NCBI GenBank assembly: GCA_900545625.1
Contig: UQZS01000025.1
Location: forward strand, 1-23,916
Length of the DNA: 23,916 nucleotides
From: an uncultured Oscillospiraceae bacterium
GTDB lineage: Bacteria; Bacillota; Clostridia; Oscillospirales; Acutalibacteraceae
Reading direction: 5' to 3'
Shown here: positions 23,005 to 23,916 of the stretch, piece by piece
How the letters are laid out: each line of letters opens with the position of its first letter
Numbering within the stretch: position 1 is the stretch's first letter
Made by a program: the position numbers and the translations under genes
The notes under the pieces: generated by a model
Database searches by the model: none
What the model was told of the DNA's origin: nothing
What the model saw: only the letters and a program-made list of their open reading frames with translations

Positions 23005-23916
23005 ATGGAAATCAAAATCGAACGTACCAAAACGCCGAAAAAAAAGCCCGATGAAAACGCGCTTGGCTTCGGTAATTATTATACCGATCATATGTTCATT
23101 ATGAACTATGACGAGGGCGAGGGCTGGCATGACCCGCGCATCGTGCCGTATGCGCCGTTCGAGCTTGATCCCGCTGCAATGGTGCTGCACTATGCGCAGG
23201 AAGTTTTTGAGGGCCTGAAGGCGTATCGCAGCCCGAACGGCGAGATCCTGTTGTTCCGCCCCGATAAGAACATGGAGCGGCTGAATCGCTCGAACGACCG
23301 CCTGTGCATCCCGAAGATCGACGAAGCGTTTGCGGTGGAAGCGATCAAGACGCTTGTGCGCGTGGATGAGGATTGGATCCCCCACGCCGAGGGCACCTCG
23401 CTTTACATACGCCCGTTTATTTTCGCCACAGATGCGCACGTCGGCGTGCACCCGGCGCACCACCTGATCTTTTCGATCATTCTTTCCCCCGTCGGCGCCT
23501 ATTATCCCGAAGGGCTCAATCCCGTGAAGATCTATGTGGAAGACCAGTTTGTGCGTGCGGTCAAGGGCGGTGTCGGCTTTACAAAGACCGGCGGCAACTA
23601 TGCCACCTCCTTAAAAGCGCAGGATATCGCTGAAAAGCTCGGCTATACACAGGTGCTTTGGCTCGACGGTGTGGAGCGCAAATATGTGGAAGAAGTCGGC
23701 ACGATGAACGTGTTTTTCGTGCTCGACGGCGAGGTCGTCACGCCTTCTCTGGAGACGGGCAGTATCCTGAGCGGTATCACGCGCATGTCGTGCGTGGACA
23801 TTTTGAAGGATTGGGGCTACAACGTCTCCGAACGCCGTATTTCCGTGGATGAGCTTGTCAAGGCCTATGACGAGGGCAGGCTGCTCGAAGCGTTCGGCAG
23901 CGGTACGGCGGCGGTC
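23005..23916 (+). CDS. ilvE: Branched-chain amino acid aminotransferase, 3' end beyond window
   Basis: This PLP enzyme moves amino groups between branched-chain amino acids and 2-oxoglutarate, the last step in Val, Leu and Ile synthesis. The 304 residues present cover most of the family length of about 340-360; the gene runs off the window end. Seen: [10 protein letters not shown] (40-49), [13 protein letters not shown] (63-75), [10 protein letters not shown] (133-142), and the PLP lysine motif [10 protein letters not shown] with Lys194, then WLDG, EEVGTMN and SGITR, the fold-type IV phosphate-binding segments. This is the longer BCAT2-like branch. The ATG at 23005 has TTGGAG about nine bases upstream. 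It lies 30 bases after the dehydratase gene with no clear terminator between, so co-transcription is possible although the functions are unrelated. No T-box leader is seen. Confidence 0.95.
   Translation, partial: MEIKIERTKTPKKKPDENALGFGNYYTDHMFIMNYDEGEGWHDPRIVPYAPFELDPAAMVLHYAQEVFEGLKAYRSPNGEILLFRPDKNMERLNRSNDRLCIPKIDEAFAVEAIKTLVRVDEDWIPHAEGTSLYIRPFIFATDAHVGVHPAHHLIFSIILSPVGAYYPEGLNPVKIYVEDQFVRAVKGGVGFTKTGGNYATSLKAQDIAEKLGYTQVLWLDGVERKYVEEVGTMNVFFVLDGEVVTPSLETGSILSGITRMSCVDILKDWGYNVSERRISVDELVKAYDEGRLLEAFGSGTAAV

Noticed and set aside
1..23916. CRISPR array, tRNA, rRNA or transposase gene
   Set aside because: No regularly spaced direct repeats, no cloverleaf-like sequence and no transposase or integrase motif were found on either strand by eye.

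Overview
The window looks like a chromosomal segment of a spore-forming, fairly GC-rich Clostridia member. A gut Oscillospiraceae/Ruminococcaceae-type organism is the best guess. The evidence is a forespore sigma factor (sigG) followed by ymxH/ylmC, a SpoVB-MazG-HU-RqcP cluster, a recJ-rel-dtd-MBL-hemZ operon, AGGAG-type ribosome binding sites with several TTG starts, and at the left edge a palindromic intergenic repeat of a style common in gut Firmicutes. The taxonomic call is inference. I see no rRNA, tRNA, CRISPR array, transposase or phage gene.

Layout. 1-131: palindromic repeat element. 185-450: small membrane protein with its terminator. 457-1878: dinB (Y-family DNA polymerase) with a sigma-A-type promoter and terminators. 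1907-3087: sigG behind a near-perfect sigma-F-type promoter, then ymxH, whose ribosome binding site lies inside a strong hairpin. 3088-3350: non-coding stretch bounded by a 12-bp inverted repeat. 3365-3835: amidase_6-type cysteine peptidase/amidase. 3836-4201: AT-rich segment with a small Xre regulator and a bidirectional terminator.

4304-20784 lies entirely on the minus strand. Read in the direction of transcription it falls into these units: (a) recJ, rel, dtd, a metallo-beta-lactamase hydrolase, hemZ and a uridine-kinase-like P-loop kinase, tightly packed with two ATGA stop/start overlaps; (b) a SpoVB/MATE-like flippase, mazG, hup and rqcP from a consensus promoter, with a terminator between hup and rqcP; (c) yhaM and a DUF2804 gene from their own promoter; (d) prmA; (e) a 720-residue protein joining a bacterial-type poly(ADP-ribose) glycohydrolase to an ADP-ribosylglycohydrolase (DraG/ARH) domain.

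20785-23916: divergent promoters for recJ and for a membrane-anchored nucleotide-sugar 4,6-dehydratase (CapD/PglF type), followed by a branched-chain aminotransferase cut by the window end.

Most genes are core functions: translation quality control (dtd, rqcP, prmA), stringent response (rel), nucleotide housecleaning (mazG), repair (recJ, dinB), RNA turnover (yhaM) and sporulation (sigG, ymxH, spoVB-like). The most unusual gene is the PARG-ARH fusion, which sits with the Xre regulator in a less GC-rich patch and looks like an accessory insertion. No clearly new multi-gene system is visible. The best leads are that fusion, the ymxH hairpin, the sigma-F promoter and the inverted-repeat-bounded spacer after ymxH.
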